A DNA stretch of 64,000 nt from Dyadobacter chenwenxiniae (GTDB lineage Bacteria; Bacteroidota; Bacteroidia; Cytophagales; Spirosomataceae). Shown one piece after another: positions 35,963 to 45,192 of the stretch (positions are counted from its first letter, which is position 1; each line of letters starts with the position of its first letter). The DNA is taken from NCBI RefSeq assembly GCF_022869785.1, contig NZ_CP094997.1, positions 5,270,001-5,334,000 of the forward strand, given 5' to 3'. The notes under the pieces are model-generated. The model saw only the letters and a program-made list of their open reading frames with translations, was not told the origin of the DNA and searched no databases. A program made the translations under genes and the position numbers.

Positions 35963-38411
35963 ATGAAGTATTTGAAAGCTTTTGTTTCACTCGCTGCAAC
36001 AATTTGCCTTGTTTATTTCCTGAATAAGCCGCTCGGTCCGGCCCCCGCATTGGGGCCTTTTTTGAGTCCGTACACAGGATTTGGACAAAATGGAGACAAA
36101 ATCATCGATAACCAGGCTGAAACAATTCTCAAACTGGACGGACTGAAAGAAGAAGTGACGATTCGCTACGACGACTCAGGCGTTCCCCACATTTTTGCCA
36201 AAAACAACTTTGATCTATTTTACGCACAGGGATTTGTAACGGCTAAGGACAGGCTCTGGCAAATGGACTTGCAGATCCGCGCTGCCTCCGGGCGGCTTTC
36301 CGAAGTGCTGGGCAAAGCAACATTGCAAATAGATCAGCAGAGCCGTCGGCTTGGAATGGGCTATGGCGCTGAGGCAAATATCAAAGTGGCGATGGAGAAC
36401 CCGCATTCACGGGAAGCATTGCTCGGTTACACAGCTGGTGTGAATGCTTACATTGATCAGCTTTCACCAAAAGATTATCCAATCGAGTTCAAACTGCTGG
36501 GTTACAAACCGGAGGCATGGAAGCCCATCAACACCATGTATATGCTGGAACAGATGACATTAACATTGGCCGGAAGATCCAATGAGCTCAATATGAGCAA
36601 TGTCCTGAAAAAATACGGAGAGAAAGTGGTCAATGATCTGTTTCCCGACTATCCCATGTTCCAGGAAAGCCCGGTCATTCCTTCCGGAACTGCCTGGGAT
36701 TTTGAGCCGCTTCCTATTCCCAACAAACCCAAAACCGCTACAAACGGCGACACTATAGCCCAATTTAAAAATATTCCCGCTGCATTAATGCACCGGGAAA
36801 CGAAACCGGAAGGAATCGGCAGCAATAACTGGGCAGTGAGCGCTCAGAAGTCGGTCACGGGCTATCCTATCCTTGCCAATGATCCGCACCTTGAACTGAC
36901 TTTGCCGTCCATCTGGTATCAGGTGCAGCTGCATTCTCCATCCATGAATGTCTATGGCGTGTCGCTTCCGGGCATTCCGAGTGTGATTATTGGATTTAAT
37001 CAGCATGTGGCCTGGGGTGTTACCAATACGGATGCTGATGTTTTTGACTTATATAAAATTAAATTCAAAGATGAATCCAGGACACAATACTGGCATGATA
37101 ATCAGTGGAAACCTACACGAAAGCGCGTTGAAACCATCATCATAAAGGGCCAAAAAGAACCTTTAAAAGAAGAAGTCATTTACACCCACCACGGGCCGGT
37201 TACAGAAACGGACAACAGCTCCGGAAAATATCCTGAACTTGCCATAAAATGGATCGGACATGAGGCTGGAAACAGCTTTCTGACGTTCTATGAGCTGAAT
37301 AAGGCCAAAAATTATGATGATTACCGAAAGGCACTATCCTATTATGTAGGGCCGGCACAAAATTTCGTTTTTGCCGATAACAGTAAGAATATCGCGCTGA
37401 CAGTCAACGGAAAATTACCTTTGAAATATAAGGAACAGGGGAAATTCATTCTGGATGGCACCCATGCATCCGATGACTGGCAAGGCTGGATCCCGGCGGC
37501 ACAGAATCCTTTTGTTAAGAACCCAAAAAGAGGTTTTGTCAGCAGTGCAAATCAGTCTTCTACAGATCCCTCCTATCCTTATTTTATCAACTGGGTTTTT
37601 GCACCCACGGAGCGTGGCGTGCGTATCAATGAACGCCTGACGTCCATGACCCGCGCCAATGCCGATAGTTTGAGAATGTTACAAAACGACAATTTCAGCG
37701 TTTTGGCAAGAAACATTTTACCCAAATTATTGGAAACATTAAAATCAACAGCATTGACCCCTGCTCAAAAAGCCGCTGCGATCACACTATCCAACTGGAA
37801 TTATCAGAACACAGCCGAGTCAGTTGCCACCTCTATTTTTGAAGAATGGATGCCCTTGTTGCAAGCCCGGATCTGGAACGATGAATTTGGCGAAAATCTG
37901 GAATATCCCACGCGCGACCGAACATTATATATGATTATTAACGAGCCCGATAAAAAATGGTTCGACAACATTACCACGCCGGAAAAAGAAACTTTGGCCG
38001 ACCTCACCGCAACCAGCTTTAAAGCCGCAATTGACACATTAACCACCCGGCATGGCCCCATGAGCCAATCGTGGCAATGGGCAAAAGTGAAAGGAACGGA
38101 AATCAGGCATTTAAGCCGAAGCTTGAAACCATTCAATGCGCCGCCATTGAAAGTAGGTGGTGGCCGGAGCATCGTAAATGCTATCACCAAGCGAAACGGG
38201 CCTTCCTGGCGCATGGTGGTGGAGCTGGGGACCAGTTCCGAGGGCTTATGGCATTTATCCGGGCGGCCAATCGGGCAATCCAGGGAGCCCTTATTATTTG
38301 AATTTGCTAAAGAAATGGGAGAATGGGGAGCTGAACGAGCTTATTTACCTGCTCGAACCATCCCAGAAGCACCCGCATATGACGTCGGTTGTGAAGCTTC
38401 AAAAACCTTAA
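35963..38411 (+). pseudogene. Penicillin acylase family protein, frameshifted near its C-terminus
   Basis: An Ntn-hydrolase of about 815 residues when corrected. It has an N-terminal export helix, an A-chain region with DDSGVPHIFAKNNFDLFYAQ, and the auto-processing site GIGSNNWAVS with nucleophile Ser about 287. Related enzymes cleave amides such as acyl-homoserine lactones or beta-lactam side chains. The raw frame runs on to 38449 with an atypical end. Removing one G from the GGGG at 38227-38230 gives the expected GPVPRAYGIYPGGQSGNPGS end and a stop at 38411. A sequencing indel is likely. Confidence 0.82.
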
Positions 38412-38457
38412 TCTTCGCCATTATGAACTTCATTATCATATACTACTGATAACCGCA

Positions 38458-38784
38458 TTGCTCCAAATTGTCGCTCCATGGTGGGTTGTAGCAGTTGTTC
38501 CTTTTATAGTTTTTCTGATCAGACCAGGCCGTGCATCCCACGCTTTCTGGACTGGATTTGCGGCTATTGCAGTGCTATGGATGGCTTATGGCTTTTATTT
38601 GCATTTTATTTCCGATGGCGCCATGTCCGACCGGATTGCAGGAATATTCTCTTTACCAAATGGCATTATCCTGCTACTCGTTTCAGCGCTGGTAGGCGGT
38701 TTAACGGGCGGTTTAGCCGCATTATCGGGGCAGTTGGTCCGGAGAACATTTGTTTCGGCCCCGCCAAAAAGCGTGTCGCTGTAA
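38458..38784 (+). CDS. Small unknown membrane protein
   Basis: A 108-residue protein (TTG start as drawn) with about three membrane helices, including APWWVVAVVPFIVFLI and LPNGIILLLVSALVGGLTGG. I do not recognise the family. The frame is open upstream of the TTG but has no ATG; adding one T near 38429 would let it begin at the ATG at 38423 as MNFHYHILLITALLQ, a more natural start. It lies between penicillin acylase and the OmpH promoter. Confidence 0.5.
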   Translation: MLQIVAPWWVVAVVPFIVFLIRPGRASHAFWTGFAAIAVLWMAYGFYLHFISDGAMSDRIAGIFSLPNGIILLLVSALVGGLTGGLAALSGQLVRRTFVSAPPKSVSL

Positions 38785-38819
38785 AACTTGGTGTAAATGT
38801 TACACAGGGCCTCATATTC

Positions 38820-38849
38820 ATTGTACTTAAACACAAATTATTATCTTTG
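38820..38849 (+). promoter_or_regulatory. Promoter of the OmpH gene
   Basis: TATCTTTG (38842-38849) matches the -7 box; ATTG at 38820-38823 is an imperfect -33 box 18 bases away. The GTG start is 32 bases downstream. Confidence 0.5.
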
Positions 38850-38880
38850 CGGCTCGTTCAAAAAACAAAACTCAAAAAAC

Positions 38881-39501
38881 GTGAACAACAATACTTCATT
38901 AATATGGAACATCGTGCTTTCTCTGGCTGTGGCGGTGTTATTCTTTTTACATTTTTCAGGCAAGCCTTCGGGAGATGCTGGTGCAGCAGCAGATGGTGGC
39001 GTAGTGGCAGGTCGTAAAACCGTGTATGTTCAGGTTGATTCTTTGTTGAAAAACTACGAATTCTTTAAGGATACAAGAAAAGAACTGGAAAATAAAAACT
39101 TCCAACTTGAAAACGAATTGAATACAAAAGGCCGTTCATTGCAAAATGAAGTTCAGTTTTTTCAGCAGAGAGCACAAACAATGACGCCGGAGCAGGCACG
39201 TTCGACAGAGGCACAATTGATGAAAAAGCAGCAGGACCTGGTTGCTTACCGCGATCAATCTGCACAAGCGTTGGGACAGGAAGAGGCTAAGAAAAACGAA
39301 GAGCTTTACAAAAACATCCGTTCTTATATTGAGAAATATAACAAAGAGAATGGTTTTGAATATGTTCTGGGTTACTCATTAGGCGGCGGAATTTTGTTTG
39401 CTAATCCATCATTGGACGTTACACAGAAGATCCTCGACGGCTTGAACAAGGAATACAAAGGAAGCAATACATCAAAAGCGGATTCTACTAAAAAGAAGTA
39501 A
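38881..39501 (+). CDS. OmpH/Skp-family periplasmic chaperone-like protein
   Basis: A 206-residue protein starting at GTG 38881, just after the promoter-like element; a frame from 38797 would cross the promoter. It has an N-terminal hydrophobic anchor (about 9-23), a Gly/Ala-rich linker, and an OmpH domain: KTVYVQVDSLLKNYEFFKDT, a long coiled coil with QQRAQTMTPEQARSTEAQL, and the closing FEYVLGYSLGGGILFANPSL. The last strand motif is typical. The family chaperones outer-membrane proteins across the periplasm. It ends with a strong terminator. Confidence 0.88.
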   Translation: MNNNTSLIWNIVLSLAVAVLFFLHFSGKPSGDAGAAADGGVVAGRKTVYVQVDSLLKNYEFFKDTRKELENKNFQLENELNTKGRSLQNEVQFFQQRAQTMTPEQARSTEAQLMKKQQDLVAYRDQSAQALGQEEAKKNEELYKNIRSYIEKYNKENGFEYVLGYSLGGGILFANPSLDVTQKILDGLNKEYKGSNTSKADSTKKK

Positions 39502-39525
39502 GCAACATTGACTTATAAAATGAGG

Positions 39526-39558
39526 GCAGGCCGCTAGCTTTTAGCGGCCTGCTTTTTT
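39526..39558 (+). terminator. Terminator of the OmpH gene
   Basis: GCAGGCCGCTA and TAGCGGCCTGC form a perfect 11-base stem with a 5-base loop, followed by six T. Confidence 0.9.
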
Positions 39559-39662
39559 ATGCCCCTTAGACTAATTCAAATCCACCCTTTAATCATCGGA
39601 TTTGGCTGCGACCGTGCAGCTTTGATAAATAGCGTTATTCCCTTCGCTAATCATCAAAGTTA

Positions 39663-41315
39663 ATGTCCGCAATTTCGAAACACTCCTGGCTGATCTGGTT
39701 TTTGATTGTTATATGTTGCGTAGCGACATTGTCATTCTTCATTTCCGATGCCGCCCTTGACATCCCATTTATTGACGATTATAATGCGTTGCTGGATTTT
39801 ATAATCCAATATCTGAGAGCCGGTTCACTACTGGACAAGATACATTTCATTTTCCGGCAGCATAACGAACACCGGATCGGTTACGCCCGGATAATCGTTT
39901 TGCTGGATTACTATCTATTCGGATGCACCAATCTTCGCCATCTCATTTTCTTTGGAAGTATAAACCTGTTTTTGGTCACAATCATTTTCTGTGTTGAAGC
40001 CTGCAAGAGCAGCAAAAATGTCCTGTCCATTATTCCGGTGGTGCTGCTATCCTTCCAATTCCAGCATATGGGCAGTTTGCTCTGGGCCACAAGCGCCCTT
40101 CAAAACCTGGGCGTTATAGCGCTTGCATGTTCAGCAATATGGTTGGTAACAAGGTCCGATGCCACAGCGCCATGTATCGGGGTCATTTTTGCATTTATCA
40201 CCACATTTTCCAGCGGCACCGGACCTATGATATGGATCGTCTTCATTGTCGTTGCAATGGTCGGCGGCGATATGGTGAAGGGCGCCATAATGTTAGCGTT
40301 GGGAATATGCTCTGTTTATCTCTTTCTTCTCTCCTACCATTTTCCTGTTGTCGAAGACACCAGCATTGCAACAAAGCTGATGAACATGCCGGAAATTTGT
40401 CTGGGAATAATTGGGGGCACTTTTGACATTCACGAAAGGGGCACACCGTTTATTCCGGTGTTAGCTGGTTTTCTGATTATTTCCATATTTGTCTTATGTC
40501 TTGGCAGAACCGGATTAAAGGCAATCCAGAAAGATCCGGCAAGCCAGTTCCTCATCGGAGCATTTCTTTTTGGGCTGCTGTCAGCCATCGCAATTAGCCT
40601 TGGCCGCGGCTCTTATGTCGAGAACAGATACAAGATAATTTCAACATTATGCCTGCTCGCTACATATAATATGGTGCTCTCGCAATTACCCCGCAAGTGG
40701 ATGGACATTAGTCTCAATGTCATCAATGTTGCTTGCCTGGGCCTCTGGCTGCTTTTTTTCTGGCGTTATTATCCTGAAATGCTGGAATACAAATCAGTCA
40801 GAAAAGCTGACTATTTGACTATTTTAAACAGCCCACAGAGAGCGGAATCCTCATTTCACCAAAGAATCAATGCATTGAAAGATCTTGGCATAAAATCACC
40901 GGACGACCCTGCGATCCAGAATACTTTTATTTCAAGCAAGTATACCAATGATATTAGTCTTCAGTCTCCAAAAATCCTTAAAAGAAGTAACAAATACGCC
41001 GTAAAGTGGCGTGACGAGTCGGGTTTATTTAATGAGTCGTATCTCGTGCTCAAATCAGATAGCGGAAGCTGCGTATTTCCGGTCCGGAAAAACAGGAATT
41101 TGCTTTCCGATTTTCTTCTCTCCGGCGGGCACTTTTTCGCCACGGAGCGGGAAGCCAACATTTCATATGACTGGATACCAAAAGGGAGATACACCATTTC
41201 GGTATATCTCCCTGAGCAAACTTCCTTTATTTCAATTCAAGACACCATTGTCGTCACTCAGAATGTTACACCGTGGCTTTCTGATCGATGGTTCAATGAT
41301 GTTTACATCCCTTAA
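39663..41315 (+). CDS. Large unknown multi-pass membrane protein, possibly GT-C type
   Basis: A 550-residue protein with about ten membrane helices over residues 1-370 and a soluble C-terminal region of about 180 residues. An acidic pair in the first extracytoplasmic loop (LDIPFIDDYNALLDFI) and HNEHRIGYARII just after it recall GT-C lipid-linked glycosyltransferases, where such residues bind metal and substrate. I cannot name a family. The C-terminal region is beta-rich (SYDWIPKGRYTISVYLPE). It is convergent with sdhB, two bases between stops. Confidence 0.55.
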   Translation: MSAISKHSWLIWFLIVICCVATLSFFISDAALDIPFIDDYNALLDFIIQYLRAGSLLDKIHFIFRQHNEHRIGYARIIVLLDYYLFGCTNLRHLIFFGSINLFLVTIIFCVEACKSSKNVLSIIPVVLLSFQFQHMGSLLWATSALQNLGVIALACSAIWLVTRSDATAPCIGVIFAFITTFSSGTGPMIWIVFIVVAMVGGDMVKGAIMLALGICSVYLFLLSYHFPVVEDTSIATKLMNMPEICLGIIGGTFDIHERGTPFIPVLAGFLIISIFVLCLGRTGLKAIQKDPASQFLIGAFLFGLLSAIAISLGRGSYVENRYKIISTLCLLATYNMVLSQLPRKWMDISLNVINVACLGLWLLFFWRYYPEMLEYKSVRKADYLTILNSPQRAESSFHQRINALKDLGIKSPDDPAIQNTFISSKYTNDISLQSPKILKRSNKYAVKWRDESGLFNESYLVLKSDSGSCVFPVRKNRNLLSDFLLSGGHFFATEREANISYDWIPKGRYTISVYLPEQTSFISIQDTIVVTQNVTPWLSDRWFNDVYIP

Positions 41316-41317
41316 TG

Positions 41318-42085
41318 CTAAACTGCCGAAGAGGAAAGCTTAGCACCGATATATTCACGGTTCATTCGCGCAATATTCTCTTGCCCGATCTCCTTAGGAC
41401 ATTCCGCAGAGCACGCACCCATGTTTGTACAGTTCCCAAATCCTTCCGCATCCATTTGCGCAACCATTTTCTCTGCACGAATGCTTCTTTCAGCCTGTCC
41501 TTGCGGAAGCAATGCCAATTGAGAAATTTTTGCAGATACAAAAAGCATTGCAGATGCATTTTTACAAGCCGCTACGCAGGCACCGCAGGCGATACACGCT
41601 GCTGCTGCAAATGCCTCATCCGCGGCCACTTTCGGGATAGGCAGGCTGTTTGCATCCTGGGCATTACCTGTATTTACCGACACGAAGCCTCCCGCAGAAA
41701 TCACCCTGTCAAAAGCGTCGCGGTCAACGACAAGGTCCTTGATAACGGGGAATGCACCGGCTCTCCAGGGCTCCACAACGATCGTATCGCCATCACTGAA
41801 AGAGCGCATGTGCAGCTGGCAGGTTGTAACGCCTTTGAGCGGTCCATGGGCCCTGCCGTTGATATACATAGAGCACATTCCGCAAATACCTTCGCGGCAA
41901 TCGTGGTCAAATGCTACCGGCTCTTTACCCTCCTCGATCAATTGCTCGTTGAGGACATCAAACATTTCCAGAAAGGACATATCCGGAGAAACATTGTCCA
42001 GACTGTAATTTTCAAAATCTCCTTTTGTATTGCTATTGCTTTGTCTCCAGACTTTAAGCTTAATATGCATGTTACCTGCACTCAT
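41318..42085 (-). CDS. sdhB: Succinate dehydrogenase/fumarate reductase iron-sulfur subunit
   Basis: A 255-residue iron-sulfur subunit passing electrons from flavoprotein to quinone. The [2Fe-2S] cysteines are in CREGICGMCSMYING and TTCQLHM; the later clusters are in CIACGACVAACKNAS and CTNMGACSAECPKEI. It is the last gene of the SdhC-SdhA-SdhB operon, 99 bases after sdhA, and that gap holds a 21-base tandem repeat. The type is that of Bacteroidota with a single cytochrome b subunit. Confidence 0.96.
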   Translation of the reverse strand: MSAGNMHIKLKVWRQSNSNTKGDFENYSLDNVSPDMSFLEMFDVLNEQLIEEGKEPVAFDHDCREGICGMCSMYINGRAHGPLKGVTTCQLHMRSFSDGDTIVVEPWRAGAFPVIKDLVVDRDAFDRVISAGGFVSVNTGNAQDANSLPIPKVAADEAFAAAACIACGACVAACKNASAMLFVSAKISQLALLPQGQAERSIRAEKMVAQMDAEGFGNCTNMGACSAECPKEIGQENIARMNREYIGAKLSSSAV

Positions 42086-42130
42086 TGTTGTAATAGTTAA
42101 CGGTTAGCAATTAACCAGTAATATTGAACA

Positions 42131-42183
42131 AGCCGATAGCCCACTGCAAACAGCCGATAGCCGAATGCTGACAGCCGACAGCC
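42131..42183. repeat. Three-copy 21-base tandem repeat in the sdhA-sdhB gap
   Basis: AGCCGATAGCC at 42131 and 42152, and AGCCGACAGCC at 42173, at an exact 21-base period, with variable bases between. It fills most of the space between the two genes. Confidence 0.75.
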
Positions 42184-42184
42184 A

Positions 42185-44173
42185 TTATTTATAACTTCTT
42201 TGGGCAATCTTAATATTCTCGTAAATCAGCTCTTCCTTATGAAGCTCCCACTGTTCCTGCGCTTTATGCTCCCACGCAGACACAAACATGAAATTTTCAT
42301 CATCGCGCAATGCTTCTCCTTCTTCTGTCTGATGCTCTTCGCGGAAGTGTCCGCCGCAAGATTCTTCACGCGTTAGCGCATCAATGCACATCAGCTCACC
42401 AAGCTCAATAAAATCGGCAACGCGTCCTGCCTTATCCAGTTCGGGGTTAAACTCATTCTTGCTACCCATCACTTTCACGTCTCTCCAGAATTCCTTGCGG
42501 AGTTCACGGATCTCGATGATCGCCTCTTTCAAACCTTGCTCATTGCGCGCCATTCCGCATTTATCCCACATGATCTTACCCAGGCGGCGATGGAATAATT
42601 CAGGAGACGTTTTTCCCTGGATCGACATTAATATGTCGATACGGTCATTCACTTCTTTCTCGACTTTAACAAATTCCGGGTGATCTGTTGGGATTTTACC
42701 TGTTCCGATTTCTTTGGCCAGGTAAGCACCGATCGTATACGGAATCACAAAATATCCATCGGCAAGTCCCTGCATCAGAGCAGATGCTCCGAGGCGGTTA
42801 GCTCCGTGATCAGAGAAGTTGGCCTCTCCCAATGCATAAAGACCCGGCACAGTGGTCATCAGGTTGTAGTCAACCCAAAGCCCGCCCATTGTGTAATGCA
42901 CTGCAGGATAGATACGCATAGGCACCTCATATGGATCTTCACCCGTGATTTGCTTATACATATCAAAAAGGTTACCATATTTTTCCTTTACAACTGCTTT
43001 ACCCCAAGTTGTAATGTCTTCTTTTGATGCATTAGCAATGTTGTTCTTGTTTGCTTCTCCTCTTCCATAGCGTTCCACAGCAGCGGCAAAATCAAGGAAA
43101 ACAGCCAATTTTGAGTTGCCGACGCCATATCCGGCATCACATCTTTCTTTCGCAGCACGGGATGCGATATCACGCGGAACCAGGTTACCAAATGCAGGGT
43201 AGCGGCGTTCCAGGTAATAATCTCTTTCTTCTTCAGGAATTTCATTTCCCGGACGTGTATCATTTTTTGCTTTCGGCACCCAAATCCGACCATCATTTCG
43301 AAGGGATTCAGACATCAAAGTCAATTTCGACTGGTGCTCTCCTGAAACCGGGATACAAGTAGGGTGAATTTGTGTAAAACAAGGGTTACCGAAGTAGGCC
43401 CCGCGTTTGTGCGCTTTCCACGCAGCGGTAACATTGCTGCCCATTGCGTTGGTCGACAGATAAAATACGTTTCCGTAACCTCCTGTACAAAGCAACACAG
43501 CATGACCCCCGTGACGCTCTATTTCACCTGTAACTAAGTTTCTTGCAATAATACCGCGGCATTTGCCATCAATATTTACTACATCAAGCATTTCGTGGCG
43601 GTTATACATTTTCACCGTTCCCATTCCTACCTGACGCTGCAAGCCTGAGTATGCACCCAGGAGCAACTGCTGACCTGTTTGCCCGGCAGCATAAAACGTA
43701 CGCTGCACCTGTGTTCCCCCGAACGAACGGTTGGAAAGCAAACCACCATATTCACGTGCAAAAGGAACTCCTGCTGCAACGCATTGATCTATGATACTTC
43801 CGGAAACTTCTGCCAAACGATGGACATTCCCCTCTCTTGCACGGTAATCCCCTCCTTTAATTGTATCGTAAAAAAGCCGGTAAACAGAGTCACCATCGTT
43901 CTGGTAATTTTTCGCTGCATTAATTCCTCCTTGCGCTGCAATGGAGTGCGCACGACGTGGGGAATCCTGAAAACAAAATGCTTTTACCTTATAGCCCATT
44001 TCAGCAAGCGTTGCAGCAGCCGAAGCACCTGCAAGACCTGTTCCCACTACAATGATTTCAAGATTACGTTTATTCGCAGGGTTTACGAGCGGAACCGAAG
44101 ATTTGTATTTACTCCATTTCGTTTCAATCGGCCCCTGTGGTATTTTGGCATCCAGACTAGATGAAGTTGCCAT
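42185..44173 (-). CDS. sdhA: Succinate dehydrogenase/fumarate reductase flavoprotein subunit
   Basis: A 662-residue flavoprotein oxidising succinate (or reducing fumarate). FAD binding shows in VVGTGLAGASAAATLAEMG and SIAAQGGINAAKNYQ, and the active site in NPCFTQIHPTCIPVSGEHQ. HYTMGGLWVDYN and GEANFSDHGANRLGASALMQ are the conserved cap and FAD-exit motifs. The Q-G-G-I-N-A form is typical of the class with one cytochrome b. It lies between sdhC (60-base gap) and sdhB. Confidence 0.97.
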   Translation of the reverse strand: MATSSSLDAKIPQGPIETKWSKYKSSVPLVNPANKRNLEIIVVGTGLAGASAAATLAEMGYKVKAFCFQDSPRRAHSIAAQGGINAAKNYQNDGDSVYRLFYDTIKGGDYRAREGNVHRLAEVSGSIIDQCVAAGVPFAREYGGLLSNRSFGGTQVQRTFYAAGQTGQQLLLGAYSGLQRQVGMGTVKMYNRHEMLDVVNIDGKCRGIIARNLVTGEIERHGGHAVLLCTGGYGNVFYLSTNAMGSNVTAAWKAHKRGAYFGNPCFTQIHPTCIPVSGEHQSKLTLMSESLRNDGRIWVPKAKNDTRPGNEIPEEERDYYLERRYPAFGNLVPRDIASRAAKERCDAGYGVGNSKLAVFLDFAAAVERYGRGEANKNNIANASKEDITTWGKAVVKEKYGNLFDMYKQITGEDPYEVPMRIYPAVHYTMGGLWVDYNLMTTVPGLYALGEANFSDHGANRLGASALMQGLADGYFVIPYTIGAYLAKEIGTGKIPTDHPEFVKVEKEVNDRIDILMSIQGKTSPELFHRRLGKIMWDKCGMARNEQGLKEAIIEIRELRKEFWRDVKVMGSKNEFNPELDKAGRVADFIELGELMCIDALTREESCGGHFREEHQTEEGEALRDDENFMFVSAWEHKAQEQWELHKEELIYENIKIAQRSYK

Positions 44174-44233
44174 ATATTGAATGTTATTTAATCAAAAAAG
44201 TTAATTGAAAATTGCTGCATTAACCGCAGCGGT

Positions 44234-44905
44234 TTAGTAGACCCAACCCAGATAAATGGAGATCGGCATCAATGCGAAAATGGTCGGGACGACGACAGAA
44301 AAAGCCGTTCCCAGAAAGTTGATAGCACCATTATACTTGATATGGTTCAAGCCCAATGTCTGAAAAGCACTTTTGAAACCATGCAGTAAATGCCAGAACA
44401 GTGAGATACACCCCAGTACATAAATGATGACCACAATAGGATTTTGGAATATGTCCAGCATCATTTGATAAAGGTTCAGTTCCTCTCCCGTGGCAAATTG
44501 GTTGGAACGGTTCGGTATCCAGAAATGTGCTGTGTGAATTACCAGGAAAATCAACAATAATGTGCCAAGCAGCCCCATGCTTCTCGAATACCAGGTGCTG
44601 TTTGCCGAAGGATTGTTAACCGCGTATTTAACCGGGCGGGCATCTGAATTGTTTTTCCAAAGAATAAATCCATCCGCAATGTGAATCAGGAACCCGGCAA
44701 CCAAACCAATTTCAAGCGTGCGAATAATGGGATTTGTTCCCATAAAATGCCCCCAATGCGTAAAGGTTTCCCCTCCGTCATTGTAAAAAATCATGGCATT
44801 TATTGTGGCATGAATCACCAGAAAGCTTATCAAAAATAATCCGGTAAGAGCCATCAGAAGTTTCTTACCAATGGAGCTCGTTAACGTTTGTGAAAACCAC
44901 GACAT
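44234..44905 (-). CDS. sdhC: Succinate dehydrogenase cytochrome b subunit
   Basis: A 223-residue membrane anchor with five helices, the single-subunit (type B-like) cytochrome b558 of Bacteroidota. Haem ligand candidates include the His in FLVIHATINAMIF, in GFLIHIADGFIL, in FLVIHTAHFW and in FWHLLHGFKSAFQTLG. It passes electrons to menaquinone. It is the first gene of the sdhCAB operon, with a promoter matching the Bacteroidota consensus upstream. Confidence 0.93.
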   Translation of the reverse strand: MSWFSQTLTSSIGKKLLMALTGLFLISFLVIHATINAMIFYNDGGETFTHWGHFMGTNPIIRTLEIGLVAGFLIHIADGFILWKNNSDARPVKYAVNNPSANSTWYSRSMGLLGTLLLIFLVIHTAHFWIPNRSNQFATGEELNLYQMMLDIFQNPIVVIIYVLGCISLFWHLLHGFKSAFQTLGLNHIKYNGAINFLGTAFSVVVPTIFALMPISIYLGWVY

Positions 44906-44957
44906 ATCAAAAACGAATCGTTTTAGTGCAAAAAAATTAGGTATATTTAGAACCTTT

Positions 44958-44989
44958 CAAAGGTATATCACAAACCCATGCAAGGCAAA
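44958..44989 (-). promoter_or_regulatory. Promoter of the sdhCAB operon
   Basis: On the minus strand TTTG (44989-44986), a 20-base spacer and TACCTTTG (44965-44958) match both Bacteroidota boxes exactly. It lies 53 bases before the sdhC start. The remaining 200 bases to the divergent gene at 45193 hold nothing else I recognise. Confidence 0.7.
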
Positions 44990-45192
44990 GAATCATGTTC
45001 ATTTTTGTAAAGCGGGTTATTATTTATAATCATTATGAAGAATTAGTTAGTCACAAGAATCTCAGATACTGCAAGCCCTGGTTACATTATAAAATTTTAT
45101 CCCAAACTGACCGCCATCCTTCAAAAACATACACATTTTTGATAGAATTTTTCGTTCACATTTCTATAACGGCGATCCATTAAACAACTCGT

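Noticed and set aside
39663..41315. Naming the membrane protein as a specific glycosyltransferase
   Set aside because: The acidic loop pair is suggestive only; no family signature is certain.
41315..42100. Long open frame (261 codons) antisense to sdhB
   Set aside because: It is the shadow of a well-conserved iron-sulfur subunit and has no recognisable protein features.
42131..42183. Regular repeats as a possible CRISPR array
   Set aside because: Units are 11 bases with 10-base gaps, only three copies, and no cas genes are present.
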